6,824 nt of DNA from Labilithrix luteola (GTDB taxonomy: Bacteria > Myxococcota_A > Polyangia > Polyangiales > Polyangiaceae): assembly GCA_026225435.1 (NCBI GenBank), contig JAMFST010000040.1, positions 1 through 6,824 of the forward strand, given 5' to 3'. This document shows positions 5,396 through 6,824 of this stretch, piece after piece; the stretch's first letter is position 1; the number at the start of each line of letters is the position of its first letter. Under the pieces are notes generated by a model that had not been told where the DNA came from, searched no databases, and was given only the letters and a program-made list of their open reading frames with translations. The translations under genes and the position numbers were made by a program.

Positions 5396-6824
5396 GTGAA
5401 CGACACCTTGACAGTCAGCTCGTCCTTCGCCGCTCCGTCCTCCTCCCCATCGCTTGGAGGGATGCCACCCGCGGTCGAGCCCGCTGCTGACGCCATCAGC
5501 GTTCTCGTCGTCGACGACGAGCGCTCCAACATCGAGTCGCTCGAGAAGATCTTCAGCCGCGAGGGCTTCCGCGTCCTCACCGCGCACGACGCCAAGCAGG
5601 CGCTCGAGCTGGCGCGTACCCACCGCGTGCACGTCGTGCTCACCGATCTGATGATGCCGGGGACCACCGGTCTCGAGCTGCTGCGTGCGCTCAAGCAGGT
5701 CGTCCCCGAGACCGAGGTGGTCCTGATGACCGCCTTCGGCTCGGTCGAGGCGGCCGTCTCGGCGATGCGCGAGGGGGCCTACGACTTCGTCGAGAAGCCG
5801 CTCAAGCGGCTGACGATCGTGAAGAGCGTGCGCAAGGCGGCCGAGCGGCAGAAGCTGCTGGCGGAGAACCGCTCGCTCAAGGACGAGATCAAGCTGCTGA
5901 CCACGCGCGAGATCGTCGGCAGCTCGCCGGCGTGGCGCCGGGTGATGGAGGTGGCGACGCAGGCCGCACCGAGCGCGGCGACCGTCCTGGTGCTCGGCGA
6001 GAGCGGCACCGGCAAGGAGCTGATCGCCCGCTACATCCACGACCGCGCCAAGCGCAAAGGGCCGTTCGTCGCCGTCAACTGCGCCGCCATCCCGGAGACC
6101 ATCCTCGAGAGCGAGCTGTTCGGCCACGAGCGCGGCGCCTTCACCGGCGCGATGACCAAGAAGGAGGGGCGCTTCGCCCGCGCCGGCGGCGGCACGCTCT
6201 TCCTCGACGAGATCGGCGAGCTCACGCCCGCGGTGCAGGTGAAGCTGCTGCGCGTGCTGCAGGAAGGGGAGTACGAGCCGCTCGGCGGGCACACGGTGAA
6301 GACCGACGCGCGCGTCGTGGCCGCCACCAACCGCGATCTGCTCGCCGAGGTGCACGCCGGCCGCTTCCGCGAGGATCTCTTCTACCGCCTCAACGTCATC
6401 GCCGTGACCGCGCCGCCGCTCCGTGGCCGCCGCGAGGACGTGCCGCTGCTGGTCGATCACTTCCTCGGGCGCTACTGCGCCAAGAACGGCCGCGCGCGCA
6501 TGTCGGTCAGCCGCGGCGCGATGGAGAAGATGCTCGAGTACTCCTGGCCGGGGAACGTGCGCGAGCTGGAGAACGTGATCGAGCGCGCCGTGGTTCTCTC
6601 CCGCGGAGACACGCTCAACGAGCAGGATCTTCCGGAGGTGGTCACCCAGGCCGCACCGACCGGTCCGGCGGCGCTCAGCTTCGAGGTCGGCACCACCCTC
6701 GACGCCATCGAGCTGCGCGTCATCCGCGAGACCCTGCGCCACACCAAGGGGGACAAGTCGGTCGCCGCCCAGCTCCTCGGCATCTCGACGCGGACGATTT
6801 ACCGGAAGCTCGACGGGCTCTCCG
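5396..6824 (+). CDS. NtrC-family sigma-54-dependent response regulator, 3'-truncated by window edge
   Basis: Phosphorylation-controlled enhancer-binding protein that remodels sigma-54 RNA polymerase using ATP. Counting from the in-frame ATG at 5462, the receiver domain spans about 12-130 with acidic Asp18/Asp19, phospho-acceptor Asp62 (LTDLMMPG), Thr90 and Lys112. The AAA+ domain has Walker A GESGTGK (179-185), the sigma-54-contact loop GAFTGA (225-230), Walker B LFLDE (246-250) and the FREDLFYRLNV segment. A Fis-type HTH (GDKSVAAQLLGISTRTIYRKLDGL) is cut at the edge after residue 454, so only a few residues seem missing. The start is uncertain. GTG at 5396 adds a low-complexity 22-residue leader (Asp62 becomes Asp84) and lacks a clear Shine-Dalgarno sequence. 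ATG at 5462 has GGAGGG directly abutting it, too close for normal use. The longer form is listed. The partner kinase is unknown; the 7-TM kinase in this window is one candidate. Confidence 0.93.
   Translation, partial: MNDTLTVSSSFAAPSSSPSLGGMPPAVEPAADAISVLVVDDERSNIESLEKIFSREGFRVLTAHDAKQALELARTHRVHVVLTDLMMPGTTGLELLRALKQVVPETEVVLMTAFGSVEAAVSAMREGAYDFVEKPLKRLTIVKSVRKAAERQKLLAENRSLKDEIKLLTTREIVGSSPAWRRVMEVATQAAPSAATVLVLGESGTGKELIARYIHDRAKRKGPFVAVNCAAIPETILESELFGHERGAFTGAMTKKEGRFARAGGGTLFLDEIGELTPAVQVKLLRVLQEGEYEPLGGHTVKTDARVVAATNRDLLAEVHAGRFREDLFYRLNVIAVTAPPLRGRREDVPLLVDHFLGRYCAKNGRARMSVSRGAMEKMLEYSWPGNVRELENVIERAVVLSRGDTLNEQDLPEVVTQAAPTGPAALSFEVGTTLDAIELRVIRETLRHTKGDKSVAAQLLGISTRTIYRKLDGLS

Noticed and set aside
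5408..5436. TTGACA as a sigma-70 -35 box
   Set aside because: No acceptable -10 hexamer lies 16-18 bases downstream (CGCTCC region), so it is not called as a promoter.
5312..6742. Long - strand ORF of 476 codons antisense to the NtrC-type gene
   Set aside because: Biased Leu/Ala/Arg/His composition and no motifs; the + frame shows receiver, AAA+ and HTH signatures.

Overview
The window reads as one piece of a very GC-rich bacterial chromosome with strong G/C preference at third codon positions, several GTG starts, tightly packed genes, a proline/alanine-rich lipoprotein, a 7-TM histidine kinase and an NtrC-type enhancer-binding protein. This mix best fits a myxobacterium, perhaps of the Sorangium/Polyangium side. 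That assignment is an inference from style; no rRNA or marker gene is present.

Layout. Bases 1-387 (+) hold the 3' part of a methionine-R-sulfoxide reductase (MsrB). It converges on a three-gene leftward set, read from right to left: a secreted lipoprotein with two HVHL-containing domains (4460-3426), a 7-TM sensor histidine kinase (3377-1695) and the biotin-synthesis aminotransferase BioA (1698-391). The kinase and bioA overlap by four bases (GTGA), and a strong Shine-Dalgarno sequence lies inside the end of the kinase gene, so they are very probably co-transcribed and translationally coupled. A 62-bp divergent spacer (4461-4522) separates this set from a rightward pair: a thioredoxin-like [2Fe-2S] ferredoxin (4523-4864) and, starting on the very next base, a 150-residue uncharacterised protein (4865-5317). 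After a short gap, an NtrC-family response regulator with receiver, sigma-54 AAA+ and Fis-type HTH domains runs off the right edge and lacks only its last few residues.

How the genes may work together. MsrB and the ferredoxin are both redox functions, but nothing shows a joint pathway. The lipoprotein and 7-TM kinase could form an envelope sensor unit, and the nearby NtrC-type regulator is a candidate phosphorelay partner; both ideas are inference from proximity. BioA is an ordinary metabolic enzyme in an unusual place, behind a kinase and without bioF, bioD or bioB in view. No RNA genes, mobile elements, CRISPR arrays or convincing long repeats were seen. The least explained parts are the duplicated-domain lipoprotein and the small protein coupled to the ferredoxin. 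I did not find a clear new multi-gene system.
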